64,000 nt of DNA. It comes from Anthonomus grandis grandis. Lineage: Eukaryota > Arthropoda > Insecta > Coleoptera > Curculionidae. Position 1 is the stretch's first letter. Each line of letters begins with the position of its first letter. Location of the stretch: positions 20,894,001 through 20,958,000 of the forward strand of contig NC_065551.1 of the NCBI RefSeq assembly GCF_022605725.1, read 5' to 3'. Position numbers and translations under genes: made by a program. The notes under the pieces are model-generated. The model had not been told where the DNA came from and did not search any database. It saw only the letters and a list, made by a program, of their open reading frames with translations. Below are positions 13,190 through 25,194 of the stretch, piece by piece.

Positions 13190-15680
13190 ATGTGATGGTT
13201 AAGTAGAAGAGCAAAATTTGCTACTTCGCCATTTTGACTTTTTTGTATTATTTAAAGAAAGTCAGATTAATTTATTTATATATCTTTTCAGTAGACTTTT
13301 TCTTTCAGATAAATACCTAAAACTGCCATAAAATATCCAAAATGACCGTTGGAGATTCAATGAACTTTTCAATTCAATCACTATATCAGTATTCCGTCAT
13401 TACTGTCAGCACTTTTTATGAATAGGATTTTTCAAATAGACATAATTTGCCTGAGTGCTAAATTCAATAGCAGAATGCTAATTCAATTAATATCGACGGC
13501 AAGTTAATTTAAAAAAAATATATTCTTAGGATTTTTTTTAACCAACGAAGTAGATCAAGCTTCATAAATATTAGAACCAATGTAAATTCAATGAAGATCA
13601 AAGTAATTCAAAATTCTTAAGAGAAAAGTGGATTTAACTGATAATTGACTTCGATGCTTCATAGAAACTTAATTTTTTAAATAAAGTAAATATAACAAAT
13701 TGAGTGTCGAAAATAATGGCAGAATGTTAATTCGGTAAAAATCGAGATAATGCAAGTGATGCCTTGCCAGTTTTTTAAAATAAATTCAATACTCGTAAGA
13801 TACGTTCATACTTCAAGTTGTTCATATATGGTCTCATCGGTCCGATCTTCAAAATTTACCAGAAACGACCGCATTTTAAAACACCTACGCCCAACTCGAG
13901 CATGTTTGGCAACGCCGCCGCATAAACATAAGCTATTCTACAGTTGTGTGCAGTTCTTGAAAGGACGACGGATCATCGTACTGGTGAAGAATGTACGCGT
14001 GTCCCTTAACTCCACCTAAACGTCCGTCTTTCTGTGGTATGCGAACCTCGGATGCCATTTAGAAGGCTTCTCCTTTTTTTCTTTTTGTTTGGTTATTTTA
14101 CTGACCGAGGCGCGAGTATACCGGAAGAAAGGTCATCGGGTAAGAAGGTTCGTAAATAACCAGTATATCATTTGATTTTACTGGTAGATATAATGGGAAT
14201 ATTGCAGTAGAATTATGATGTTAGTGTTAATTTAGATTGAAATTTGTAAACTGATGAATTATTGGTAAACCTTGTTTGAAGGTTTCGAAGAAATTGCCTT
14301 ATCTGGTACAAATCTTGTATTCTTTAAATGATCATTATTTCTTTCTATAAAGAATAATCCTAATGTATATTCCTGTTCTTCTTTGATTAAAGGAAGCAAC
14401 ACAGAAGAATAGTTTTAATTTCTATTTGGTAGAAAGAACTTTCTCATAAAAGGAAATATGGTAAATCCTTATTAACTTCGTATATCATTTGTGAAAGTAT
14501 ATCTCAAATATTCCTGAATATTTGGAAGGGGAACTAAAATCCATCCGAATTTCAGAACAAGTAGCTTCTACTGGAACCTCCATTTCCTTTTCATCTGGGT
14601 GGAAGCATGACAGCAGACTCATGATGTAGTAGACCAATAACCTGAATAAGAAGGCCAGTAAGTTGGAAATCTATATATTGGACAAAATAATAGCACTTAT
14701 CATGTCGCGATGAAGATACAAAGTTATTTCGTATTTTTTCCTTTCGTTCTCCAAAAATGTCACTTATTCCTCACCGGACTTATTATTTTATATATTTAAA
14801 GCAAATCAATGTCATTGCCACTTTCTGTTAGGAGTAATCCCATCAAGCTTCATATCTCATCCTCTCTTTCTGTTTCAGCTATTAAATTAATTTCCGTCTG
14901 AATTTTAAATGATTACCACACAGTTTTTAGGATATGATAAAGATACAAGCTCATCTGATATATAATAATTCTTTATCTATTCATGATTCAGACACTGATT
15001 TTCATTAAGTAGGTTATGGTGCTGATTTATATTCTACTGAAACATTTTTCTCTAAAATAACCCGTAACATCTAATATGTCCACACCTCTGCTCCCACATA
15101 AAACCCAGACTAAATATTATTCCATCTGCCACACAAAGAACCAAATTGATAATAAATACCAAAAAACTGACGCCACAAGCACCATCAACATAATAGCATA
15201 AAAGCATACGCCTTAGATATGCATTGTCTCAGAAAAATGATGAACAATGCCACCGAAACGGCTTAGAGCAGAGGCGGTGGTAACATATTTTTGGAACCGG
15301 CATCCGAGGAATGTAGTGTGGAAAATAAAACCATAAATGACTTAAATATAGACCCTCATCAACCTAAGGAATGTTAAATACCTCACAAAAAATACGGTAT
15401 GCGTATAATCCGTGACAGATGTTTCGTGTTTTTTTCCTCTCTCTCTCTCTCGTCTCTCTGCCTTTATTGTTTTGACAGCTGTATGAAGGCTTACATAAAG
15501 GAATATTTTCAAGTTTTGGTTCGACTTCATGTTTATTGTTGTTATTGTTATACTTGTTTTGAACGATTGCTTAATTTTGTTCTGATTGATCCACTTGACG
15601 CTGTCATATTTAATTTACTAACGGCCATGGGGTGTCACTTGGATAATCTTAGACTATTAATGTTAATGATCTCAACTTAA
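13190..15680. other. Intronic DNA with a G+C-richer patch
   Basis: I recognise no coding sequence. Between about 13800 and 14135 the composition is richer in G+C and CpG than in the flanks, with words such as AACGCCGCCGCA. It overlaps a 89-codon open frame (13750-14019) with no recognisable product. A CT-dinucleotide run lies at about 15437-15462. The patch could be a cis-regulatory element, but there is no direct evidence. Confidence 0.35.
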
Positions 15681-15683
15681 CCG

Positions 15684-15750
15684 ATACAGTCATCAGTGTC
15701 CACACAGTCAAACGCTTTAGACAGATCTCAAGATACTGTTGCCTGGTATT
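15684..15750 (-). mobile_element. Tiny LINE RT fragment (motif A)
   Basis: On the minus strand this short piece encodes DLSKAFDCVD, the reverse-transcriptase motif A of non-LTR elements, preceded by a stop. Flanking sequence shows no further RT motif, so only a scrap remains. Confidence 0.5.
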
Positions 15751-15759
15751 CATTACCAC

Positions 15760-16960
15760 CCAAGTAGGAGTCTCTGGACGGCAGGAAGTTCCAGCAATGG
15801 CCTCCCTAGTAGAACTTAAACACTCTCTATAGTGATAAATTTTCTAAGAAAACTTGAGAAATGAATACTGTCGGATTAATTAAAGAATTTGAAGGAAAAA
15901 AATGGTGGAAGAGGCTATAAGAGAGTCTTCCGGTATTCCATCATTAAGCTTGGTTGTTCTGGATACTTGAAAAGCGACAATTGGGAGATAATATGGACAA
16001 TATTTAGCGCCAAAAGTTAGTATTTTCGAAAGAGTGTTTTAAAAGATGTGTAGATGACCAGAGGTAATATCTTCTTTTTACTTGAATTACCGAGGCACCA
16101 GATATAGGCTTTCCAAGAATAGCATCACTGCTAGTTCTGAGTAACTGCAAAAGTCATTAATTTTTAAGAAAAGGTTATTAAAAAAAGAGAAGATAGCATA
16201 GACTCAATTTTTTCTTTTTTTTTGACTGGGAATGGCAGTGACATATTTAAAAGAATCTGGAAACTTACTGAAGATTACAAATACCATCTAACGGATTAAA
16301 AAATGTATATTTTAAAAATGGCCGATAGGCGCCTTCATGTGTCTATCAACACATGAAGAATGATTATTTATTCACTGCACTAATTCAAGATGTTGAAGAT
16401 AAGTTAAGAAGTTAAATGTTTCAAATTCTGCATTTCCTAGATGCCATCAATTTTGCAAGTTGCATGCCCTAATTTTCTCTAAATGTGTTCATCTTAAGTG
16501 ATATTACTAATGCTTTTAACATTGTTTACAGCTTACTGCTTATTACACAAGAATACTCCATTATAGAACCTTGTGAACATATTTTTTTGTTTAGGAAACA
16601 ATGAATTGTGATCGGAATACAAATGGTTTATGGTACGTGTAGGAATGATTATGAATTATGCGCAGGTGGTACATAGGAATAATAACGCGGGTAGGCAACT
16701 CTCTAATCCCTTGAATGACACATTTTCACGACAAAACAAAGCCGATTAAAATTAATAATAGAAACGGGACAAGAAGGTTTTATGAATAAGTTATATTATC
16801 TGAAATTAATTATCTTTTAGGATGTGCCTTATCACTTCAAACTTATGAATGTGATTATATAGATAAAAAGATGAATTCTGTAAATAAGTTCAAAGTGTCA
16901 ACATTTTGAAAGGTACAAGTTAGCAGGGTAATTTTAGTAGAAAAATTACAAAATACTCAA
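15760..16960. other. Intronic DNA without recognised features
   Basis: No conserved reading frame, inverted repeat or RNA gene was seen. The sequence is AT-rich and non-repetitive by eye. Confidence 0.4.
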
Positions 16961-16998
16961 ATGAGATAAATGATTAATTTGTTATCGTGTCACAAGTT

Positions 16999-17012
16999 TG
17001 GTGCCCAACGTC
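16999..17012 (+). repeat. tRNA-Lys PBS-like motif
   Basis: TGGTGCCCAACGTC, a one-base variant of the motif TGGCGCCCAACGTG, the complement of a tRNA-Lys 3' end. It marks the first tandem unit. Confidence 0.6.
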
Positions 17013-17551
17013 TAAGCAAGCGCAAAAAATCAAACCAAAGCAATATGTTATTACAAATAAAAGATGAATGTTTAGGTTGGATCCAAGTACTAAAACGAGT
17101 TTATTATTTTCTCTGATAAATCGATTAAAAAATGTAACTGTCACCCTAAAGTTAAAACTTAAATGAGGAGTGGGGTTAGCAAACATTGAACAATTTTACA
17201 AAAAATTAAAGCTTAATTAATTATTTTTAACTGAATCCCAAAATTTGATACCAAACGTGTAGTATTTGCCTCATCAAAAAGCATATTACCAAAAAAATAT
17301 GCTGACGTTTCATTTATTTTCAGTAGGTCCACTTGTCTGCCATTTTGAAAGCTGTAACAGTCACCTTTAGGCAAAAACTTACAGGTAGGATTAGCAGAGG
17401 CAAGATTTAACAAAACATTTTAGAAAAAATTAAATTAATTCAAATAAATGAGTAGAACTTCTAGAACTAGTAGTAGAAGTAGAACTTTACTAGTAGAACT
17501 TCACTTCTACCAAGTGACGAAATATTTAAATTGTGATCGTATCGTAAAGTT

Positions 17552-17568
17552 TGGCGCCCAACGTGTGG
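17552..17568 (+). repeat. tRNA-Lys PBS-like motif
   Basis: TGGCGCCCAACGTGTGG, which differs at one position from the expected complement of an animal tRNA-Lys 3' end including CCA (TGGCGCCCAACGTGGGG). No LTR end was recognised next to it. Confidence 0.65.
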
Positions 17569-18001
17569 ATAAACGCTTCAAAAATAAAGGGTCAGATTAG
17601 GTAAAAAAAAATCAAAAAGCCAAATACATTTTTTAAAGCAAACAGTTAAAACTTAAATGAGGATTGGGGTAAGCAAACATTAAATCTTACGAAAAACTAA
17701 TGAAACATTAAATTGTAATTAATTATTTTTAATTGAATTCCAAAATTTGATACTCAACATGTAATAATCGCCTCATCAAAAAGCATATTACCAAAAAAAT
17801 ATGTTGACGTTTCATTTATTTTCAGTAGGTCCACTTATCTGCCATTTTGAAAGCTGTAACAGTCACCTTTAGGTAAAAACTTATAAGTGGGATTAGCAGA
17901 GGCAAGATTTAACGAAGCATTATAGTAAAAATTAACGTTAATAAAATAAACGAGTAAGCAAGTGACGAAATATTTAAATTGTATCATCGTATCGTAAAGT
18001 T

Positions 18002-18018
18002 TGGCGCCCAACGTGTGG
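18002..18018 (+). repeat. tRNA-Lys PBS-like motif
   Basis: An identical copy of the motif at 17552, 450 bp further on, in the third tandem unit. Confidence 0.65.
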
Positions 18019-18109
18019 ATAAACGCTTCAAAAATAAAGGGTCAGATTAGGTCAAAAAAAATCAAGAAGCGAAAAACCATTTTGAAAGCAAACAGTTGTC
18101 CTTAATCGC

Positions 18110-18490
18110 ATTTAAATTCAATCGATATTGTTGCGTCAAAACGTCCGCTAAATATCAAAAACCCGAATTCGTGTGGAGCGCTTATCATCATCGTCGCATC
18201 GTCGGGGAAAAAATTCGAAAAATTTCTTCGGTTTTGTGGCAACAGCGCGTCGACCGTCACCGCATTCCAATGGTACCGTCATCTCGCTCCCAGTCGTTTT
18301 CTATCTCGCTCTGGCACGCATCATTCCCGCGTATTACCCAGGCTAAAAACGTAGCGAGAATTGGGGGATTCTTTGAAAAGCGTATGAAAAGAATCCGTGC
18401 AGATTCTATTTTTATTCTTTGTTTTCGAAGTAGAAAAAAAATTATACAGGCTTTGACTTTGGTATTGATAATGGATAATCAATGAGTTAT
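18110..18490. other. G+C-richer patch with an unrecognised 129-codon frame
   Basis: Starting just after the tandem array, composition shifts to G+C- and CpG-rich (for example GCGCGTCGACCGTCACCGCA) for about 350 bp. An open frame at 18096-18485 reads a basic, Arg/Ser-rich product with no motif I recognise. It has no convincing start context, so I do not call it a gene. A conserved regulatory element or a fragment of an unrecognised repeat are the alternatives. Confidence 0.35.
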
Positions 18491-19860
18491 CTTAGATAAG
18501 ATAAAATAAAGTAATTTGGTAGCATCGGAAAATATAAAGTGCATTTTTATAGAAAAAAATAAAAAAACCTACAGGAGCAGTATTTCATCCTTTAAGCTGC
18601 TCAAATATAATAAATTCTATATATTCAAATATATTAAGATTCGGAGTAGAGCTAGTAAAGAGCAATATGCAAATACCGCAAGAAAGTCAATGGAAGCTCC
18701 AAGAAACTGATTTTGGGTGCCTTCTGCGGATTACAGGAAACCTTTGACAATATTATTTAGCTTTATATCCAGATCTGACTCAGTTATTACTTACATAAAT
18801 CGTGAGAACTTTGGAGAATAAGAGGAAATTCACATGAAGGAATTTTGTGGTGGATACATCTTTTATCATACAATCTTCCCTTAATTCTAAAGAACTGAAG
18901 AAAGGCGATGTACAATAACTTTGATGGAAACAACAAATTGGCTTCCCTGTACCTAATTCGAAAATATCTTTCTATGACAGTGAAGTGATTTCGAATTGGC
19001 AATTGGTTCTACGGTACTATCGGTAGATTTACTATTTAAGAGACTAATAACTTAGGATAAAGCCAATAGTAAACTAGGACCTCTGTGGAGTGCTTTCATG
19101 ATGTTATGCGCTTTCTGATGGTGAATCATAAGTGTTGTGTCACCATATGATTAAGTTGTATTATATTTACTGTGATACTGTGAATTTTATGTTTTGTTTA
19201 ATGTTATAACATAAGTAATCAATATCTTTGTGAACTCTTTATGATTTTTTTAAATTGAATTCTGGATAAGTGTTATTCTTGTAAACTAAAGAAAAAAGAT
19301 GAATGGAAATAGTTTAAAAAAGCAGATAGAGTTTATGGATACGCCCGGAGGTTGGGTTATCAGAATAAAGATTTACGAAAAGAAGCGGTTAAAGCGTAGA
19401 AGTTAAATATATAAAGGGCCGTTAGAAATTCCTTACAATTAAAATAATATATCCGTAATCCTTTAACCAGCATTTTTTATAGGGTAATTTCTCTTGAAAT
19501 GAGCAGAAGCATAAAGAAATCAGAGTTTTTCTCTAAATCTTTGTCTATTTTATGTATGAAAAAGAAATAACAGACTTAAAAAATTAAGCATATTAGAAAA
19601 ACTGTCCATTTTTTCACGATAAATGGACTTAAGGATTAATTATAAAGGAATTTAGTTTCATAAAAATGAGGTCCTAGTGGAAGAGCACCATCCCACGTAA
19701 ACTAGTCCCTGGAGTTTCTTGCAAATATAAGGAATTTTGTTTTTTTTTTCTTTTATCTATTATACTGTGAATGTTTCTAAGAAATAAAGTCGTTTATTAA
19801 TCGTTACTACTAATAATATACATAATATAATAATAATATAATGATTATAAATTTAATGAA
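18490..19860. other. Intronic DNA without recognised features
   Basis: I see no conserved protein motif. Several chance open frames are short and of biased composition. Confidence 0.4.
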
Positions 19861-19864
19861 AACT

Positions 19865-19881
19865 TGGCGCCCAACATGAGG
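19865..19881 (+). repeat. tRNA-Lys PBS-like motif
   Basis: TGGCGCCCAACATGAGG, followed by a GTCAGATTTGG phrase that recalls the GGTCAGATTAGG word after the copies in the tandem array at 17.6 and 18.0 kb. This suggests a shared source beyond the core. Confidence 0.6.
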
Positions 19882-19884
19882 TCA

Positions 19885-20515
19885 GATTTGGTTATAAAAG
19901 ACGTCAAAGTATAATGAAATGAAATATGGATATGCAATTATTAAAAAACACACAATTTAAACGAAGTCATTTGGAAGAATTCAATTATTTATTTAACATT
20001 GCTACAGGTTTCTCAGTTACGTTTTATAAATTAAAGTCAACAGTAAAAAGTATGACTGAATTAGAGAAGTTTATTGAGGTTAAACCTTACCTATACAATA
20101 AAATATTATTTATGTTATAAATCATAGATAATAAATAATGAATGTTCCAAAATATAAAACAATATATAATCCAACATATTAATTTAAAAAAAAAACTAAT
20201 AAATTCCCCATATCATCACAGATAAAGCAAACCGTGCCAATAAATCGCGATTATTTATAGACGACAGACAAAAAAAGCGTTGACTTCGGGGAATAACCCG
20301 TATGCCATTTGTTATTTGTTACAATTTATTATTATAGTGAATGTATATACGCGCGTCGTACATAACTTTACGTATTGCCAATGACCTGGCAGTATTGGAT
20401 AAACCGAGTGAAGTTATGCATTAAGTTTCTTTTCTAAGTAAAAAGAAAAAAGCATCAATGCTCCTGTTGCTGTCTTCAAAACAGTAGCAGCAGATGTTGC
20501 CGATGTCGTTTTCGT
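19885..20515. other. Intronic DNA, G+C-richer from about 20270
   Basis: The open frame 19926-20120 has no recognisable product. From about 20270 to 20510 the DNA is less AT-rich and contains ACGCGCGTCGTAC and several TGCTGCTG-like words. It could be an old regulatory element. No gene is called. Confidence 0.3.
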
Positions 20516-20518
20516 ATA

Positions 20519-20560
20519 TACAGGGTGTTATCAATTGATAAACTACAATTTAGGCTGATT
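20519..20560 (+). mobile_element. Solo left tip of a CAGGGTG-ended transposon
   Basis: TA followed by CAGGGTGTTATCAATTGATA at 20521 has the same opening as the Tc1/mariner-like elements in this window (TA, CAGGGTG). No partner right end or transposase was found downstream, so it is either a lone end or a heavily deleted copy. Confidence 0.35.
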
Positions 20561-20953
20561 GTGGAACGTTCTTGTCTTGCATTTTTTACAATGAAAACGC
20601 CTTTGGTCCTTCAGTGATTGTTCATGTTCATTTTCACCGATTTTGATTTATTATAGGTACTAAACTAAAATGCATCAAGTTTATTTAAGTCAATTTATTT
20701 TGATTTTTGTTCACATATTTGACGCGAAATTCTAGTTCGAGCTATTATGATAATTAAAATTTATTTTTAAGTAAGTTATTCTGGATTTTTTAACAAACTG
20801 AATTGTCTTCACCTTTTTTTTATAACTTTCACTGTATAATTTTTAATAGATAAAAAGATAAAAAGATTTAATCTAGAATTCAAATAATAAGAAATGAAAT
20901 TTTAAAAATTAATAAATATATTTTATTTGAAACAATTATTAGACAAAGTTTTA

Positions 20954-20970
20954 CCACATGTTGGGCGCCA
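20954..20970 (-). repeat. tRNA-Lys PBS-like motif, reverse orientation
   Basis: On the minus strand it reads TGGCGCCCAACATGTGG, the only good copy in this orientation. Confidence 0.6.
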
Positions 20971-21524
20971 AAATTCCACATATCAACAAAAGTGCAATAA
21001 AGTAAAAAACATGAAACATAATTAAACAAAAAAATTACAAAGCCCGTATATACGAGTTGTTGATTTCTTGTAGAACTAAGAATATTTTTCTTAAATCACT
21101 TTAATATTCTAGTAAATCCACATTCCTTGTTTATATATAAAAGGTTTGGAATCTTCATATATTTGATTTTCAAGCTGTTTTGTTTTTTTAATATACTCGA
21201 GGCCAACAAGAAGTTGCTTTATCGAATGGCATTTTTTAAATACTACGTGATTTTTTTTAGGTAGACCCAATAGGTCCTTCAGAAACAACAATTTGAAATC
21301 AGGTTTATTGTGGTTTTTATGTGTTTTTGCGCGAAATAATCGTTAAACATGACCGGAGGTGCTTTTCTGCTATGCATTTTTGAAATTTATAGATTAATGA
21401 CAAATCTTGAATATTTTTGTTTAAATCTTAAAATATTCTTTTAACTTTTTTATGAAAGTTGTAAATTTCTTTAGTGTTAATCATATTTATTAATTTTCAC
21501 CTTTGTTAAGAATATATTGAAATT

Positions 21525-21541
21525 TGGCGCCCAATGTAAAG
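21525..21541 (+). repeat. tRNA-Lys PBS-like motif (weaker)
   Basis: TGGCGCCCAATGTAAAG, in which the first ten bases match the tRNA-Lys complement and the rest has diverged. Confidence 0.5.
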
Positions 21542-21544
21542 GTA

Positions 21545-23150
21545 AAGCTTTATATAATAATTATTCCTATTAAAATTATTTGTATTAGTAGTTGTAACTG
21601 AGTTTATGAAATATAACGTTAGAGAATAAATATGCATAAGGATATCTTGGATTTTAAAATTCTTAACGTAAATTGAGCTTAGTGACGCGACGTCGATTTA
21701 CCGTGGAATTTGCAAAATATGTATATCGTTAGAGCAAAGAACTCATGAATATTTCTTGGATTTTGACAGTAGCAAGTTATATAAGTCATAAATGAGTTAT
21801 AACTAATATAACTCAGCGATGTCCATTTACGTTGGAATTTCTCAAATTTATTGTTTAATTTCGAAACTCGTAAATGAGTTGTCTATGATTTCTAAAATTT
21901 CAAGTTATAAATAAGTTGTGAGTCTGCGCTATTATGCTGGAATTTGTGCAAATTTATAAGTTCAATATTAAATTTTGATATTAATGACTCCTGGTATGAC
22001 CAACAATTGTGTTATTTTTCCTCCCAATAAAATTATGCATACCAACTCCTAAAAGTCCATGAAGCGAGATTAAACCGTATACTGGCCTTCACAAAGGTTA
22101 TCGGTAAACCGACACCACGCGCGCCTCTGGTATGCATACTTAGCATAAAATTCGATATGGTTTTTAGCTAGATTTCCTTCCACCAAAGTGTATATACGTA
22201 TACGTAATCTTTATGGTATGCGGCATTATGTAGATTGCTTTATATTGTAATTAACATTTTATCGTGTTTTTCTGCTGCGCTTTTAAAATGCGCCTTCTTC
22301 CATTTTTAATATGCCGCCGTACCCGCCGATTATGAGATTGCTAAATGGAACTAATGGCTGCAAAAAATACTTGGAAATACTTTAGCGGTGAGCAAAGAGC
22401 CGGGAGTAATTAAGACAGACGTGGGTAATGGCAATGAATATTATGGAAAATGGTCCGAACTGAACTGATAAGGCAGGCATTTCCTTTTAATAACCGAAGA
22501 TTTACAGCAATAGGATATTCACTATGGCCGACAATTCAGCATTTGTATATTAACAATGCTAATGGGAAACGTAATTATTGCCATGATTTAAGGACAAAAC
22601 ATATCTTCATTGGTTTGTTAGCGATTTTAGAATGTCCGTTATGTAGAAATACTATTCGTATGAATCATTATCATTGTGTTTGTGTGTTGTAAATATTTAT
22701 TGTATGATTGGTCACGCATCAGTAGAGTAGTGCTATTTTCGAGTAACCTGTCCATGTGTTGCGTATTTTTGTTTAATTTATGGTAACCGTACGAGTCGAA
22801 CACCATTTTGTCACGGTGTACGTTTGGCCTCAGGCATTTTAAATATTTAGAATGTAAGCATACCATCCACGTCTTTGAAACGTTTTTCTTTAATTTTATT
22901 GAAAAGAGTAACAAAATAGATGCAAAATCCGGAATCAGTTTTCAAGGTTTTTATAAGGTGAATCAGTTATTGTTCAATACCTTTTACAGAGCTTGTAACA
23001 ACCCTGGATTAGCACTCACTCTTACTATATTTAACTCAAACCTCCTATATTTCGATGTTAAATCTTACATTATTATTTTGGGCCTATGTTAAGTTTAAGT
23101 TGTTTGCACCCTGAATAAAATCAAACAAATAATCCAAATGGGATGTCTAT
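21545..23150. other. Intronic DNA with loosely repeated phrases and a G+C-richer patch
   Basis: Between 21600 and 22000 a loose phrase (AGTTATAAATGAGTTAT, then a GGAATTT word) recurs three times at about 110-bp spacing. Between about 22030 and 22440 the DNA is richer in G+C and contains ACACCACGCGCGCC, with TATGCATA words. No protein motif was found in the open frames of 22450-23092. Confidence 0.35.
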
Positions 23151-23159
23151 CCGCATTTC

Positions 23160-23630
23160 GTTAATTTTTTGATACTATTGTCAAAGTCAATGACAACCTG
23201 GATGGATCGATTCTCGAGAAAACTTCCAAGTCAAGCAATGAGAGTTAGTGGCAAACTATAAGAATACAGTTCATTTAAGAGGTTTTTATGCCAGACCCTA
23301 TTAAATGCCTTTGAAATATTTAGAGCTATTCACAGGATTCATCATATTTGTCGATAGCTTCGGTCCAAATAGATTGCCAGTAGACCTGTGTTTTTGAACG
23401 TTTGACGTTGGGGTATTTTAAAATTTACTGAATGATAAGTTCCTCCATTACCTCGGCGATAGCAGGGATTAAAGCAATAGGACGATAATTGATGGGCATC
23501 ATCCTTTTTCCTTTTCTGGGTATCGATTGAATCCATGCAAGTTTCCAGTCTCCAAACAAACCTCTTCTGTATGAAAGAGGATCTCTATGACGAAAGACTA
23601 TCTCTGACATCGAAGAAGCCTTTCTTAGCA
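23160..23630 (-). mobile_element. LINE RT fragment (N-terminal part of RT)
   Basis: On the minus strand, the frame at 23425-23631 encodes WKLAWIQSIPRKGKRMMPIN, then YRPIALIPAIAEVMEELI. The NYRPIAL...P..AKVMEK-like block is RT motif 1 of non-LTR elements. Downstream (lower coordinates) further RT sequence is frameshifted. It meets an opposite-strand LINE piece at about 23640-23690. Confidence 0.65.
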
Positions 23631-23689
23631 AAAACGGTGAGGTTTTGCCTTATGGGTCTACAGTAGAGTTTGATGCGAACATCTGGCTC

Positions 23690-24510
23690 AGCAAGTCTGC
23701 CTTTTCCATTGCGGCAATGGAACCCATCTTCCTTAGTTTTCAATTTCCAATCTGTAAGTTGTGGAGTGCCGCAAGGAACAGTGCTGGGACCTGTGTTATT
23801 TTTTTTTTTGTTCATTAATGACATTTGCCTAGTGGAAATTATGGGCTATTTGACACTTTTTGCCGATGATACAAAATATAATCAATAATGATCTGCTGAA
23901 GATCCAGGCTTGGTTTGACAACAATTTGTTAACTTTGAACATATCTAAGAATAATTTGCTTAGGTGTGGCAAGACAGAAAGTGGAAAATTTCTTGGTGTC
24001 AAAATGGACAGAAAACTAAATGTTGATTATGACATAAGCGCTCTATTTAGGAAACAAGATTCAGTTAGAATGTCGTATTTTGCCCTTATTGAGAGTAATT
24101 TGAGATATGGTCTTCCCTTTTGAAGTAGCTGCAGTGGTTATCTCTTTAATTTGTCTTTGTTTGTATTACAAAGGAGGGCAGTTCAAATTATGTAGAATCT
24201 TGGATTGAGGGACTCATGTAGGCCTGTATTTTTAAATAACAAACTTACGACCTTGCAATGTCTGTTTATTCTTGACAGTGTATGTATAGTTCATAGAAAA
24301 TATAGGCATCTTATTACACAAGGGCAATATACTACTCGTCAAGAACAACATGTACCCATACCAACAAATGCTCTTGTAAAGAGATCATTTATCTACGATG
24401 CAAAAAAATGTATAACATTTGTCAACTTGTTGCCCAATTGCAACTTTAAGAAGTTCCAATGTCAGTGTAAAAAACTTTTGATTAGTAAGGCTTAATAAAT
24501 TGTTCTTAAC
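23690..24510 (+). mobile_element. LINE fragment: RT catalytic region to C-terminus
   Basis: The plus-strand frames 23670-23888, 23860-24123 and 24205-24495 together make the second half of a jockey/CR1-type RT. They encode GVPQGTVLGPVLFFFLFIND, the catalytic FADDT box, WFDNNLLTLNISKNN, FLGVKMDRKLN, and a C-terminal part rich in Lys. Two frameshifts and one stop separate the frames. An A-rich tract at about 24511-24521 probably marks the 3' end. It probably belongs to a different copy from the minus-strand fragment to its left. Confidence 0.75.
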
Positions 24511-24621
24511 TTAAAAAAAAAACCTTTATAAAGAGATTTTAATGATTATAGAAGAATAATCGTTACCGAATATTTGATATTATTTTTTTACTGGTTTATT
24601 ATTTAGGTGTGTTCTATGTAT

Positions 24622-24685
24622 ATACGAAGTAAAGTAACGTGATTATTTTATTATAAGGTGCACATCACGTTACTTTACTTCGTAT
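24622..24685. repeat. Perfect 22-bp inverted repeat (hairpin)
   Basis: The arms 24622-24643 and 24664-24685 are exact reverse complements (arm begins ATACGAAGTAAAGTAACGTG) separated by 20 nt. It lies between a LINE 3' end and a hAT fragment and is not part of either as far as I can see. It could be a small palindromic element, a transposon terminus or a small-RNA hairpin. Confidence 0.8.
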
Positions 24686-24759
24686 GATAAACTGCAAGTT
24701 GCAATAACCCAAAAATACAATTTTAGCCTAACCTAGGTATTCTTATTCAGGATCCATAT

Positions 24760-25190
24760 CAAGATCAAGCAGGATCAAGCCTATCGAAACTTTCAACGCA
24801 ACTATTTGAATCGTAGACACAGAATCCGCTCTCTTCATCATCAGATTCATCAGTCTCTGAATTCTCAGATTCTAATGTTAATAATGGCTCATGTACCAGT
24901 TCACCCAGAGAAGGAGCTGTGGAAGCTATGTGCGTAGACGTGGAAGAATCCAAACACTAAAAATTACTTCTATTGACATTAATTCGCCTTGTTTTTGGCC
25001 ATAAGATTAAGGTTATATTAGCATTCCTGCTCTCTTTATCGTCAAGCGATTCCGACTTTTGATAAGGACTAATGCAAATCTACTAAATGTTCGCTCAGTC
25101 GCTGCTGACAAAGGCGGAAGCATCAAAATGCTCACTGCTAAATCCTTTATAATTGTTTTACAGAAATATCCTTTGCACCACATTATAGGA
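24760..25190 (-). pseudogene. hAT transposase C-terminal fragment
   Basis: Read on the minus strand, the segment near 25020-25150 encodes LPPLSAATERTFSRFALVLI, then KSRNRLTIKRAGMLI, which is the hAT dimerisation motif (S-A-x-E-R-x-F-S ... RNRL). A WWCKGYF-like stretch precedes it. It is followed by an acidic Ser/Glu/Asp-rich tail (frame 24765-24953), also common at hAT protein ends. A stop separates the two parts. The catalytic domain is not visible, so only the end of the gene remains. Confidence 0.65.
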
Positions 25191-25194
25191 TCAA

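Larger units (their letters stand above)
16960..18110. repeat. Tandem array of about 0.45-0.55 kb units with PBS-like core
   Basis: Two full units and a third partial unit can be aligned by eye. The PBS-like core lies at 16999, 17552 and 18002. It is followed in the later copies by the same GGATAAACGCTTCAAAAATA and GGGTCAGATTAGGT words. A second shared block (CATATTACCAAAAAAATATG, then CTGCCATTTTGAAAGCTGTA) lies at about 17282-17410 and 17784-17910. A short local triplication of a TAGAACTTC(T/A) word lies at 17450-17510. The chance open frames here have no recognisable content. Confidence 0.75.

Noticed and set aside
13750..14019. An 89-codon open frame as a small protein gene
   Set aside because: No conserved motif and no signal peptide I trust; it coincides with a compositional patch.
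18096..18485. A 129-codon plus-strand open frame as a host gene
   Set aside because: No recognisable motif, no splice or promoter context, biased Arg/Ser content, and it begins within a tandem repeat. Listed only as part of a G+C-richer patch.
16999..21541. tRNA genes or tRNA-derived SINEs at the PBS-like motifs
   Set aside because: Only about 12-17 bases match the tRNA 3' complement. No A box, B box or cloverleaf was seen on either strand.
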